Below, one piece after another: positions 23,601-34,852 of a stretch of 64,000 bases of DNA (the first letter of the stretch is position 1; every line of letters begins with the position of its first letter). This DNA is from Phylloscopus collybita (Eukaryota; Chordata; Aves; Passeriformes; Phylloscopidae). The notes below the pieces were generated by a model. It saw only the letters and a program-made list of their open reading frames with translations. It did not search any database and was not told the DNA's origin. The translations under genes were made by a program, and so were the position numbers. Location: positions 124,001 through 188,000 of the forward strand of contig JAJNNQ010000004.1 of NCBI GenBank assembly GCA_027886175.1, read 5' to 3'.

Positions 23601-26493
23601 TTATTTGCTTATTTAGGAGTTAATACTAACCTTAGTCAGTTCCTTGGTTTTGTCAATTGTGGCTTTAGAAGCAGTCTCTCAAACTTCACAACCATCAAAA
23701 TGGGAGGAGAGGGGGAAGATGCCAGGGGACAGGGAGGCAGAAACTGCTGGCTTTGGTTGTGCCAGGAAGTGTCTCTGTCACCATAGCCAACAGCAGGGCC
23801 GGGTACAGTGTTGATTGTGGGGAACAGGAGACGTTTCTGTGCCTGCAGCTGAGCCTACTGCAAATACAGTTTAATAATGTCTGTCTAGATAGCATGTGAA
23901 CTCCATAATTTGTCTCAAGGATAAACTATCCCAGAAGTCTATAGCAATTTGTGTTATTAGTCAGCTGTTCTGCAGAATACCTTGGTAATCTTCCTAGCCC
24001 CATTCACAAGTGCTTTCTAGGTGTTAAACTAGAATATTGAACTTAGAAACTGTGTTTGAGCACCATCTTTAGGATTTCAATGTTAAACTCATCATCATCA
24101 GTACATAAATCTGTACTGATGTAAAGGTATAGATGAAAAAACTGAAAGCACACTGAAAAAATTATATTGTATGCTAATAAAAAACAAAAACAAAAACAAA
24201 AACAAAAACAAAAAAACAAGCAACCTAATTCTTAGAAGCATCTGAAGTTCTGCCCTGTAATGGTGGAATGACTTTTGATTTTCTTAGGCAAGTTGATTTT
24301 TCTTCTGAGACCTGAAGCCCTAGTCAATATAGAAAAGCTTTGCTACAGGGTCCTCTGCCAGGTTCCTGTAACCTGTGTGTCTGGAAAGTTTGTCTGTTAT
24401 GTCAAAGCTGAGGTGCTTTTACACAGAGATAGCCTTTTCCTGGGACTTGTTATCTGGCCTGCATAGCAGGGCATACTACATTGCGCTTATATATAATTGA
24501 GGATAAACACAAGAAGCAATTCCTGACTTTGCTATATGTCAACAAGACATACTGGCTTTTTTAACTGCTGCTTCATGCTGTATAGGTGATGAAGGTGCCA
24601 CATTCTATGCAAATACTCATGAGAAAAAAATCCCATTTCTGCATCACCTATAAAGAGCTAACCATCAAATTATCAAAAAACAAGTTACAGGTGAGTCAGG
24701 GGAAGAGGAAGATTTTTCACCTGCTGAGCAAACCATTGTCAGGTTAAGTCAGTATATTGTCTTTTTTTGGTGGCTAGATATTTAGAATAGAATAGTGCTT
24801 ACTCCACATTTGTTGGCAGAAAACAATTTTGTCACATAGAAGTACCACAAAAATTAACCACCAGAACTTGCAGTTTAAGATATAATAGCAAGATAATAGG
24901 CCTTCCTAACTCACAGTGCCACCCAGAGTATTGATTTATCTCTACAAGGAATGAATGCAGTGTTAGCACCAACACTATATGTGGTCCCACAAGATAAGTC
25001 TTTGCTGTCTGGGACAAAGCCTCTATCTGATCAGCATTTCAAACCTATCTGCTAGAGCTAGGTCAGCAGGTTAATTGGAAATTTGTGACTGGTTTGACAA
25101 TCAAGGAAAACTGGAGTAATGTCTCACAGGTTTGTATTTGTAAGACACAAGTATGCTGAGGTCAGTAAGTCAAAGGCCTTAGAGAAGCATCTTCAAATTT
25201 TTTCAATTCCTGTGTCAGCAGAGCACTCTTACTATTAAGTATTTTGAGATTTACTGCCAACAGGAAACCTCTAATGAAAAAAACCCTTGGGCTCGTGATT
25301 GTATAATTCTAAACATTGTAACAATCCGTTTTGTAGCTTTTATCACTCAGGTGCCTGAGGCCGAAAACTGCAGTTCTCAGAATGATTTAGGACAGAGTAT
25401 TTGACTAGCGGAGATGAGAGTGATCTGTATCAAAAAAGAGAACTGAAAGTAAAGGGGTTTGCTTGGGCCGACTTCTCATTCTGTTGCATTCCTCCTGCTG
25501 CTGCTATGTTTTCCCATGCAAACCACCAGGGCTGTTTCTGAACAGTGACTTGCTGCTCCTGTAGCTCTCCCAGTATTATTCGTTGTTTCTGGCATATCTT
25601 TTCCAGCTGTTGCTTGGCAAGAGCCTTCCTGTCACCCTGTTAGTGTATCAGTCTCCACTGGAATGTTTGAAATGTGTATGCTTTTGGAAAGACATATATA
25701 ATGATGGTCCAGGCAACCCCTTGATAGTAACTTCAGGCAAAAATAGGCTAGTATGACTAATACCCAGCCTACATTTTGTGCTCTTACTATAGACCACAGA
25801 ACAAAGTAATGCCTTCAAAATTTCTTATCTCTTTCATTAAGGAATTATATTTTAATTTCTGTTACAAGATTCCAGGATGTTCTTTTTCAAAACTGCAAAA
25901 TCTATTTTAAGCCTTTTTCTTTAAATTTATCTTCCTCATTCTGTATTAATTATTTTATAGACAATATTATATAGACAATTTTGGTTGTCTTCAACACCAT
26001 GAGGCAGACACCATAAATTGTTAGGGAACTAAATATTTTCATGCTGAGATGCTAAGCTCCCCTCTTTGTTTCCAAGCTTCCTGCCTCATGCTAGACCAGA
26101 TTCTTTGATGAAGAATTGCAAAGGAGGATAAAACTCCAGTGGTCCATCCAAAGACAAACTGATGCCTTAAGTCAGATGCTTTTTAAATCTGCATTTACAC
26201 TTCTTTTGAAGCCTTACCCAATATTCTATCTGTAGAATTTCTCTGCTTCAGAGCAACAGCCACATGGGAAAATGTTTCCAGTGCATGTTCCATGGGTCAC
26301 ATGTTGCTTGGGTTTTTTCTGTTCTCCTCTATTTTTTTTAAAGAATAACTTTTTCTAAAGTTCTATTTCAGCCTTCTGATTGTTCACCTTTTGTAATAAA
26401 GTCTCTCACAATTTTCACATAAACATCCTATTGTTGTTGTAACTGCCTTTTCATGTTTACATTCTTCTCATAAAGAAAAAACTGTTGATGGAC
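20636..26493. other. Intergenic, no gene recognised
   Basis: This is AT-rich sequence with no defensible exon. It contains an (AAAAAC)n microsatellite at 24,179-24,218. No ERV or CR1 landmark was seen. Confidence 0.5.
24179..24218. repeat. (AAAAAC)n microsatellite
   Basis: Five to six near-perfect copies of a 6-bp A-rich unit, ending in an extra A run. Confidence 0.9.
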
Positions 26494-26651
26494 TGTTGGG
26501 TTGACCAATGTGGTTGGAGAGGAAGATTTTCTTCCTCCAATCCATGGTCACTGTTGGAGTCCTATAAATGTTGAGGTCTGTAAATAAACTCTCTTTTTTG
26601 CCTTAAACATCTCAGTATGTAAGTGTCATTCCTTTATGTCATACTGCAACA
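26494..26651 (+). mobile_element. Short LTR-like unit, about 158 bp
   Basis: The unit begins TGTTGGGTTGACCAATG (TG start plus a CCAAT box) and continues to CCTATAAATG (TATA-like, near 26,562). It then has GTAAATAAACTC (poly(A) signal, near 26,582) and ends ACTGCAACA at 26,651. This is the order of a compact LTR, and ASLV-type LTRs also place AATAAA close to the TATA box. The flanks (tggac, gtcac) do not match, and the length is short, so a truncated LTR or chance are both possible. Confidence 0.4.
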
Positions 26652-29091
26652 GTCACGTACCTTATTTTTCAATATCTCTACATAGAAGAGGTAATTCTTG
26701 CTAGTTGCTGAACTTGCTCTGTAGCTTTGGGCTGTTTCCTGTCCCCTCCTTAATATTTCATTAAATCATCAGTTTCTGCTAGTTCTTAGATGTGTCATAT
26801 TTGGTTAGCAAAATGGAAAACAGATTTAATTCTCTTTTCCTTGGATATGGTCTGTGTATGGAGAAAAAAAAGAATATTCTTCTTTCCCTATCAGAAACTT
26901 CTGCTCAGAGCAATTAAAAAAAATGTCAAAAATCATTTCTCATTTCTTGGAAGAAAATAAATGTGGGTAACAAGAGTGAATGGCTGTTGGGTGAAACATA
27001 TTTAATTTCCCATTTTAATTTTCCATGCTAAAATTTAGTGCTCAATTTTTAACAGTTCTGCTGGGAATTCACAACAAGAAAGGACATTTTGCTGGGACAA
27101 TGTCATTATTCCATCACCAGCATGCATGATCTTAACCCAGAATACTGATATCTTTGTCCGTCAAGATAAACAACTTCATTATTGCTTGGATTCTCTGATT
27201 TATATCCTTTTTAATATTTTACTGCAACATAGGAACCAGACCCCCAGAGAGCTGGTTCCTCACGTTTCTTTCTTCATCAAATGCCACAGGTCAATTCCTG
27301 CTAATAATGCAACATATCTTATAATTTATGGTATCTCCAGATTCATAACAGTTTTCTTGATGTTCATAAAATGCACATTTTTCAATAGCTTATGAATTTT
27401 GTCTAGTAAAATTAGAGAACAAATTGTTTGGTTTGGGGATTTTGTTTTGGTTTCATTTAGGGTCTTTTGTTTCTTTGTTTTTATTTTTTCCTTTCTAATC
27501 TTATAGATTTGAAAGAAAACTGAATATCCAACACTTGTGAATTACATAATGTAGTGCTTTGGAACAAATTATGATGACATTCATTACTACTTCTCCCTTG
27601 CTAAGTTGTTAAAGATTTTCCTGACAAATCTGAAATAAATACATTTCTGCATGCATTTGTGTATTGTCAGACATGTACTTGAAAATATGGAGAAGCTTGT
27701 GTTTCAGCAACCTACTCAGTGTACTTTCATCTAGCATTTTTTATACACATGGGAAATATCTCTTTGCATACATGGGAATAATTAAATCTTGTTTGCAGTA
27801 GCATTTTTTTTTGCTGACTGAGAGGTCTAGCATAAGGCAGACATGCTTCAGCCCATGAAAAACTTGCTGGTCAACAGAACAACTGACTTAAGGTACTAAA
27901 CAAACAAAACCTTTATTAAGTGAATGTTTTTCTGCCTTTCTGTACATATACTCCATTATTTAAATAATAGCTACATATGACTATTTGTTGAGCCTTTGCT
28001 CAGCCTTAGGACTTGGGCTCATGAAATGTCAGTTTCCCTCCTTTAGTCTCCTTCTGGAAGAAACACCTTACTGATACCATTTGTGCATGGATGGCTCTAT
28101 CTGAGCTAAGCAAAAATCACTTTTTTCTTTAGCAAAGGGGTTTAGAAGGGCAGGAATGCTTTGGTGCCTCTGAACAAAAGAAACATGACACACTGGATCT
28201 CTTGATGTAGTATGGGGGAAAAGGAAGAAGAAAAAGTAGATTTGGCTTGTTTGCTATAAGATTATTCTAACACCATTGTGTAATAAATAAGGAAATAAAA
28301 CATAAGGAAATTATGAGTGGAATGTACATCAGATCTACCAGATATGAGCAGATAATACACATTTGAAGAAGGCAGATTATTTTCAGATGAGAAAGCACAT
28401 TGGAATAGATACTCCCTCATCTAACTCCTACATTTTTAGTAGCTTTCTTCTAAGAAATATTTTTTCATTAGAAAGGATTTCCAAGAGCTGTTTCTAGGAG
28501 GAATGATAGAGAAACCATTGTGGTTTTCCTTTAAACTAGCATTTAATTACATCAGATGCCACCTACAATGTACTAAGCCATCTGGCTTGTATTTCTTTCA
28601 TTAATGTAAGCTGGCTTATGGAAAAAAAAAGAAAACTAGATTAATGGCAGTTTGAAGCTTGGACTGGCATTAATCTATCACCTAGAGAAAAAGCTATGGT
28701 GATGTTATTCATCCAGCAATTATTATTCAGTGTGGGCATTGATTATATTCTGTAATAGAATGGAAAGGGAACACAAAGCCTTTACTTTTGACATGTTTTT
28801 AGGACTGGTGAAAGAAATTCACGAACTATTTTTGCAGAAATACTTCCCACTTTGGCCTGTTACCTCCTTCACAGGAAATTATGCCACAAGCTGAAGGCAC
28901 TACATTTTGGGGGGGGTGAAAAATGGAGATTCTTTGTATTTCTGACCTGACTCCCAAAAATTATGTCTTATCTCTTGTTTTGTTGGTTCAGGTTTCCCTG
29001 AAGAGTTTGCAGTGGCTATACTGACTATTCTGAGCCTATTGAAAATGCGGTTCTCAGACAAAGCTGGAACCCCTAAGCATAATTCTAATAA

Positions 29092-29092
<1 letters not shown>
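26652..29092. other. Intergenic, no feature recognised
   Basis: This is AT-rich sequence. No repeat landmark, RNA gene or exon can be supported. Confidence 0.5.

Positions 29093-29130
<38 letters not shown>
29093..29130. repeat. Uninterrupted A38 run
   Basis: Thirty-eight consecutive A residues, ended by TCCGGGGTGAA. There is no recognisable retrogene or SINE body upstream and no matching target-site duplication. Minus-strand frames reading poly-Phe through it are not coding. Confidence 0.95.
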
Positions 29131-29133
<3 letters not shown>

Positions 29134-31377
29134 GGGGTGAATTTGTAGATATCCTAGAGTCATTTAAAGCATATTAGTTATTTAACAAGCATGACATTGC
29201 AGATGTAGTCTGAAGATTGCAGCTAACACACTTGCCTATCCCATTGGTCACTGCCTGTCCTTGAGGGAATGCATGCACAATTCATGCTTGTAAGTCAGGA
29301 TGGCAGCCTACTCTTCTAGCATTGTTTGAAAGTTTAGTTGGCTTGAGCAGTTAAGAAAGATTTATGGTTGAGCAGAGACTTCAGAAATGTACCAACCCCA
29401 TTATTAGCTAGGGACATTATGCTCTTTTATTTTGGGCTTGCTTCTAAGTGGAAGGAAGAGTGGAAAACCACAGAAAAGGTCAGAATGACCTGACCTGACA
29501 CAGTTCCTCTCAATCTTTGTCCTACACTTCTTCCTCCACAGTCCCCAAAAATGTCAACAAGAAACAGTCTCCAAGTTTCACTTCAAAATAACTGTCTCTT
29601 CTCAATCTGCTGTTAGTTTAAAGCCAAAATTACAGTATTCATGCTTGTACATGATAGCGATTTACTTAATTTGGCAAGATTGATAACTATATAGGTATTT
29701 GTTAAAAATGTAGCCTGGTACTGAAAGTGTAAAAAACCCCAACAGCTACTAAGGAAAGGAAAAAGCAAACCAAAACAAAACTACACTTTTCACATTCTTG
29801 GGAGGCACTTATTTTTCTGACCCTCTGGCTCCTCTTTTGACATAATTAGATTTTCTGTCAGCATATTCTTGCAAAAACATCGCAAAAGGTGTGCAACATT
29901 TTCAGAAGTGTCTGTAATTAGGATTCACTGTTTAGGGGAGCACTGACAGCTCAGAGGGTATGTGGATCACACGCATTTCTTTCTTACGACATTTACTGCT
30001 ATGAGTCGTGGAAAAGAAATGAATGAGTGCTCCAGCATGTTTTCCAAAACTGCAGTAGTCAAGTTCCTTTTGGTAGTAATTGCTTGCTTATATATATGCA
30101 TATTGTACACAGACAGAACATTTTGATCTACAGCTTAAATACAGAGGGAAAATATCTTCTTAAAGACAGAGAGCCCAAACAGAGGAATACCAAATATAGG
30201 CATGTGGTGCCTTTCATCAGCTACTGGCCAATGAGTGTATACTCTTCACCAGGCTGTTCAATCCTGGCCTCACAATGACAAAACTATTTTAAAACTGTTC
30301 ACCCATATATGAATGACAGAAGAGAAATTAGAGAAGCCTGACTATCCCTGATGGCATTTGCCCATTGTTACTTCCTTTTGTTTGAGTCCTCATATATATG
30401 TTTTTCTTGTGAAGGTTGGGAATTTTTGCTGTTAGTAGCTACAAGCTGCATTGAGTCTCTGTTTTCTCTTAGCTGACATCAGGCTCCATATAACCCTCAG
30501 CCTCACAGCTGAGTTCACAGCTGTCTTGTGATCTCACTACATTGTATCTTGTTTATTTGTTCTTAAGAGATATACCGCTTTAGTGCTGTTTCCTCATCCC
30601 TAGTAAAATTCTTGCCTAAAGAATCAAAAGAACAAAAAGACAATACAGGAAAAGAGTTGACTGTATACTTAGGACTTTGTTTTCTAACAGGCACATTCCC
30701 TTCACTACTGCCTGCAGAAGAGGTCAGCAGGGGTTAAGGAAATCACCATATTCTGCACAGCATGCTTGAAGTACAAGTGCAAAAGCATTATCTACAGTGC
30801 TATTGCTTTGTCAGTTACTGTGCTCTGTCATGGACTTGGGAACTGGTAGTATTAAAGATGCAAATCCTTGCATCTTTCCTCAAGTGTATACCCACTTCTT
30901 AAGTACTCAGGAAAAGCTCATAGATTGAGTATAGGTAATCAAGGCACCTTTAAATTTCCACCCCAATATGCACCACTTCCTGAGACCTGCCAGCCTGAGG
31001 AAGTTCCCTTACAGTAGATGGGACCCAAGAGAAGCTTACTCAAAGGAGATAATGATCTGTGGAAATAACTCTAGTGTCAGAGCTGAGGACATGTTCCACC
31101 AGAGATCGAAGTGTTCTAGTAGCTGAAATGTTTCTCTGCAGAGCAACTTTGCCAAATTGCTATATTTGGCAAAATTTGCTTCATTGCTATAATGAAGAAC
31201 CTAAATTATATGAGCAAGAGTTGTGGGATATCTCTTCTAGAATATATCAAAACCTAGGGTATATAGTCGCTGGTAGCTTCTCACACTTTTGGGACAGCAT
31301 ACCAGTGTTCCTATTATTGTAGTTACAGATGTGATGTTCATATGCTCATTCATTAATCTACCCCCTCCTTCCCTTGC
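29131..31377. other. Intergenic, no feature recognised
   Basis: This is AT-rich sequence with no supported gene or repeat landmark. Confidence 0.5.
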
Positions 31378-31442
31378 CTTTTTTTTTCTTTTTTTTTTTT
31401 TTCTTTTTTTTCTTTTTTTTTTCTTTTTTTCTTTTTTTTCCT
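31378..31442. repeat. Poly-T tract punctuated by C
   Basis: About 65 bp of T runs separated by single C residues, wholly pyrimidine on the plus strand. The 113-codon minus-strand frame across it owes its Lys/Arg-rich middle to this tract. Confidence 0.95.
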
Positions 31443-31749
31443 CTCCATTTTTCTGTGTCAAAGGTTGAGAAAATAGAGTTGTGCTTTGCACTGTCCTTTT
31501 GTGGTCATGCAGAGCGGAACTGGAAAAAGGGACAAACACCACAAGGTTCTGCAGAAACACCAGAATAAAATAGGGCAAAAGAGAGCAAACAGAAAATCAC
31601 CATGAACAGCATGCAGATGAAAAAGTAAGGGAACTATCACAGCATGGAGACAAGGCATAAAGAGCATAAGGTGACGGCAGTAGCAGACTAGACAGAACTT
31701 TGGCCATAGGGTCAGACCTGAGAGGAGCGGAGACTTGAAAAAGTGGCTA

Positions 31750-31883
31750 CTTCTGATACTGCTGACCCAAGGTCAGACCTCCCATTCAGACTACAGCAGA
31801 GCTTTAAAAACACTCCTGTTCTGGTGCGTTTGTTCAAGCCTCCTCAGTCATGTTTTGCACAGTGCAGCTTGAGAAGACTGAAC
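31750..31883 (+). repeat. Direct repeat R1, copy 1
   Basis: This 134-bp segment (from CTTCTGATACTGCTG to GAGAAGACTGAAC) recurs in the same orientation at 34,625-34,758 with about 13 mismatches (roughly 90% identity by eye). It includes a shared GCTTTAAAAACACTCCTG block. I do not recognise the family. It carries no coding frame shared by both copies. Confidence 0.85.
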
Positions 31884-33033
31884 TTTTTTTATCAGTGTAT
31901 GAGGAGTGTGGGAACAAGTAGGAGGTTGGGGGAGAAACCAGTCAATGCACAGATATCTTGAAGATTTTCATGCTACAGACTGGCACAAGAAAATGGGTTT
32001 TATAGGTAAATGAATTGCATATGTGACAATTTTCATGCTCTATATTTGCTAACTTCATTTTTTTCTTTACTGCAGGTAGTACAGGCCTTATCTGTGTGAT
32101 AAATGGAACTGACACCTTCTAACTATCCAAGGTGTGCAGACACATGGAGTGACAGGAGGGGAAAATTGGGCAATGCGTAGATTGATGGAGCAGGGCACCC
32201 AGCAGTCACACTGCCACCATTTTCAGTGTGCAGGAAACAGCCTAGATAAAAGAGCTGAATGACGCACAGAACAGCTATTCCCTTTATAGCTGAGCAGAAT
32301 AATACCTTCAATGTAAATGGCTTCATCAACAATTGCAACAATGCCCTGTAGATTGCCTGCAGCTTTCATGTCTGCTCTCAAAATACTTCATCTGTCGGCA
32401 GAGCTGGTTTCTTATCCTAAGTGACAATTTGGAGATGCATGTGTATGAGCTTTGCTGTTGCACAAAGCATATATTTCTGGGGCTGAGGGATGGGGAACTT
32501 TCTTTTCCTGGTGTTGGTAGGGAATTTCTACATGTGGTGCTAGAAAACAGCTTGTCCTCACGGAGCAGCATTTCAAAGCAAAGCAAATGGAAAGGCCCAG
32601 GGTGGGAAATACTCATTCACTCTGCCATTCCCTAGTGGAGAGAGACTGGAGCCCTCCCAAGGGAAATGGCAGTACCAGAGCAGCATGAGGCTCTTGGGAT
32701 TATTACAGATATGATGTGCTCTCTGTGGGGCTCAGCCCTTACACTTTGAGCTATTCATGCATCTTGGTTCTGCATATCCTACACTGCTACGATCAGCTTT
32801 AGGAGAGGAAAGATGGAGTGGGATGTGAGAACAAAACACTGCAGGAAGAGATGAGGCTGAAAGGCTAGTCGTGCACTCTTACTACTTAATCACATCTCAT
32901 GTAACCCCTCTAACATGCACCTTAGAGCCAATGAAGCTTTGAAAATCAATACCAAGCTGTAGCATGACCTAAGAACCAGACACACTTATGCATGTACTGT
33001 TTTGTCCTGTGTACACTCTTCTTGTACAGCATA
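31884..33033. other. Spacer between repeats, no feature recognised
   Basis: Frames of about 96-100 codons overlap on both strands near 32,330-32,630, but neither has a domain or splice context. Nothing else is seen. Confidence 0.4.
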
Positions 33034-33106
33034 TTTTAAAAAAGTATATTTCCTATCTAGTTCAGAATTGCCTTTATTCCACTTAGACAGAATAAAGATG
33101 CTTGCA
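33034..33106 (+). repeat. Direct repeat R2, copy 1, with hairpin
   Basis: This 73-bp segment (TTTTAAAAAAG...GATGCTTGCA) is repeated at 34,008-34,080 with one mismatch. Its core is a perfect 8-bp inverted repeat, CTTTATTC at 33,072-33,079 and GAATAAAG at 33,090-33,097, with a 10-nt loop. This places an AATAAA hexamer on both strands. The family is not recognised. Confidence 0.9.
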
Positions 33107-33834
33107 CAAACAGCTCTTTGAATTTATTTATAGGGAAGTAACAGAGATGAAAGATGTCAAAAAACAGCAATGGTTTCAGCAATGCTTGCCAGGTCAGCTG
33201 CCTGACAGGTCTAAGAGGACACAAGAGATCAAGAATTCAGGCAGACTTGTTGGAAAATGATAGTATCATAGTTTGAATAAAGCATTTTCTTCTGCCTCAT
33301 CCATATTTTGTGCTAACTGGGGCCTATTTCTGAGAGCCAAATGTAGCAGAAAATGTGTAACTTTTTCTTGGTCATGCACATATTTATTAGAATTTGTTAG
33401 TCTCTTGCTGTGGGGGAGGGAGGAAAAAACACTGACTCTAGCTATTTCTTTGGTTTGGTCCTCAGAGATTTGGGACAGTCTTAAGTGACATGCAGAGAAG
33501 CTTTTCTATTTCTGAGGTGGTAAATATCTTAGGGCAGTAAAATGTTTCTTTTCAGTGTGTCTGGTAGGAAATGGGCAGTCTCTGGGTGGAACTGGTGCTA
33601 AAATGCCTGGGAGCAAGGCTCATAGCTAGAAGTGAGGGGACACAGTGCAACAGGAGGTAGGGCTGCCAGCAGAAAGCCACTGGCACTCCCAGTTAGGATT
33701 TTCAGCTTTAGTTGAAGGAAAAAATTAGTGCAGAAAGCAATATGGCACCTATGATACTGTTTCAAACAAGCAATTCTGTTTTACCCTTTAGAAGGGAACT
33801 TGGGCTTTGCTGCCTTTTTTGCCTCTCCTTTGAG

Positions 33835-33990
33835 CTGCGGGTTCCGTGACCACCATCACAGAGCTCACACAGTGGGTGCTAAACTCCGCCTGTGCTGCCG
33901 AAAGTCACAGCCCAGAGGAAGCGGGGGGGCTCACAGCGCAGACGGGCGCACGGCAGGAGTCCCGGTCTCAGCGCAGCCCAACCACCCCCT
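33835..33990 (+). other. CpG-rich island ending in a splice-donor consensus
   Basis: GC content and CpG density rise sharply. About ten CpGs fall between 33,845 and 33,973, against almost none in the surrounding kilobases. The island follows a C/T-rich stretch (TTTTTTGCCTCTCCTTTGAG, ending at about 33,834) that could be a splice acceptor. It is followed at 33,991 by GTAAGC, a strong donor consensus. A 64-codon frame runs 33,800-33,994 but has no known domain. Possible identities are a noncoding exon or promoter, or a young LTR/ERV fragment. I cannot decide between them. Confidence 0.35.
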
Positions 33991-34007
33991 GTAAGCTGAT
34001 TTGTATG

Positions 34008-34080
34008 TTTTAAAAAAGTGTATTTCCTATCTAGTTCAGAATTGCCTTTATTCCACTTAGACAGAATAAAGATGCTTGCA
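34008..34080 (+). repeat. Direct repeat R2, copy 2, with hairpin
   Basis: This is the second copy of the 73-bp repeat, 72 of 73 bases identical to 33,034-33,106. The inverted repeat is kept: CTTTATTC at 34,046-34,053 and GAATAAAG at 34,064-34,071. It starts 17 bp downstream of the candidate splice donor of the CpG-rich island. Confidence 0.9.
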
Positions 34081-34624
34081 AAAGTTTATCAAGTGTTTGG
34101 GATCTAGTGGACAAGCAATGTCACACTGGGGTTTTTCTTAATTTACGTGATTTTTCAGGACTTTAGACCGTTGCAAGACGGAGAACTCAGGGATAAATGG
34201 AGTTGCCCTGTGTGAGACAAGTCTCCGTGAAGCTGCAGAGTGTTCTGCAATGGCAAGAGAGCGAAGGGAAAAAAACCCAAACCAATAAACATATAGGGTT
34301 TTATTTTCCTGGTTTTGATTCACATGATTCTATTATTCTCTTGGAATGAGAAACCTATATACCAACCACATTAGCGTGCTTCTCAGCTGTTTGTGATGCC
34401 TTCATCCAGACAGACATTCAGAGGACCAAGGGCAGCAGCACAACACCAAGACTTACATGGCAACTCCCACCACCACTTGCAGTATGCCAAAGGACCTTTG
34501 AACCCTTGAGGTTCTGCACCAGTTAAAAACACCATTGTATCCTCAGAGGTAGGTCACCTCTTAATATGAATTTTGGTAGCAGACATCTTACACCATCTGT
34601 TCTGTGCAGTGTTTTGAAGGGTCC

Positions 34625-34758
34625 CTTCTGATACTGCTGGTCCAAGCTCAGAGCTCTCATTCAGACTACAGCAGAGCTTTAAAAACACTCCTGCTCTGCT
34701 GCTTTTGTCTAAGCCTCCTCAGTCATGTTTTGTTCAATGCAGCTTGAGAAGATCGAAC
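34625..34758 (+). repeat. Direct repeat R1, copy 2
   Basis: This is the partner of 31,750-31,883, about 90% identical. It lies 94 bp upstream of the ERVL-type LTR. Repeat order in this region is R1, R2, R2, R1 with unequal spacing, so it is not a simple tandem duplication. Confidence 0.85.
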
Positions 34759-34852
34759 TCACCAGTTCACCTAGTCCAAAAGAGGGTAACGTCTGTCCCC
34801 CATGTTTTTTCAAATAAACTCTCAGGTATAAAGGAGAACTTAATACCAGGGG

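Noticed and set aside
31237..31578. 113-codon minus-strand frame with a Lys/Arg-rich middle
   Set aside because: The basic stretch is translation of the C-punctuated T tract. The rest has no domain.
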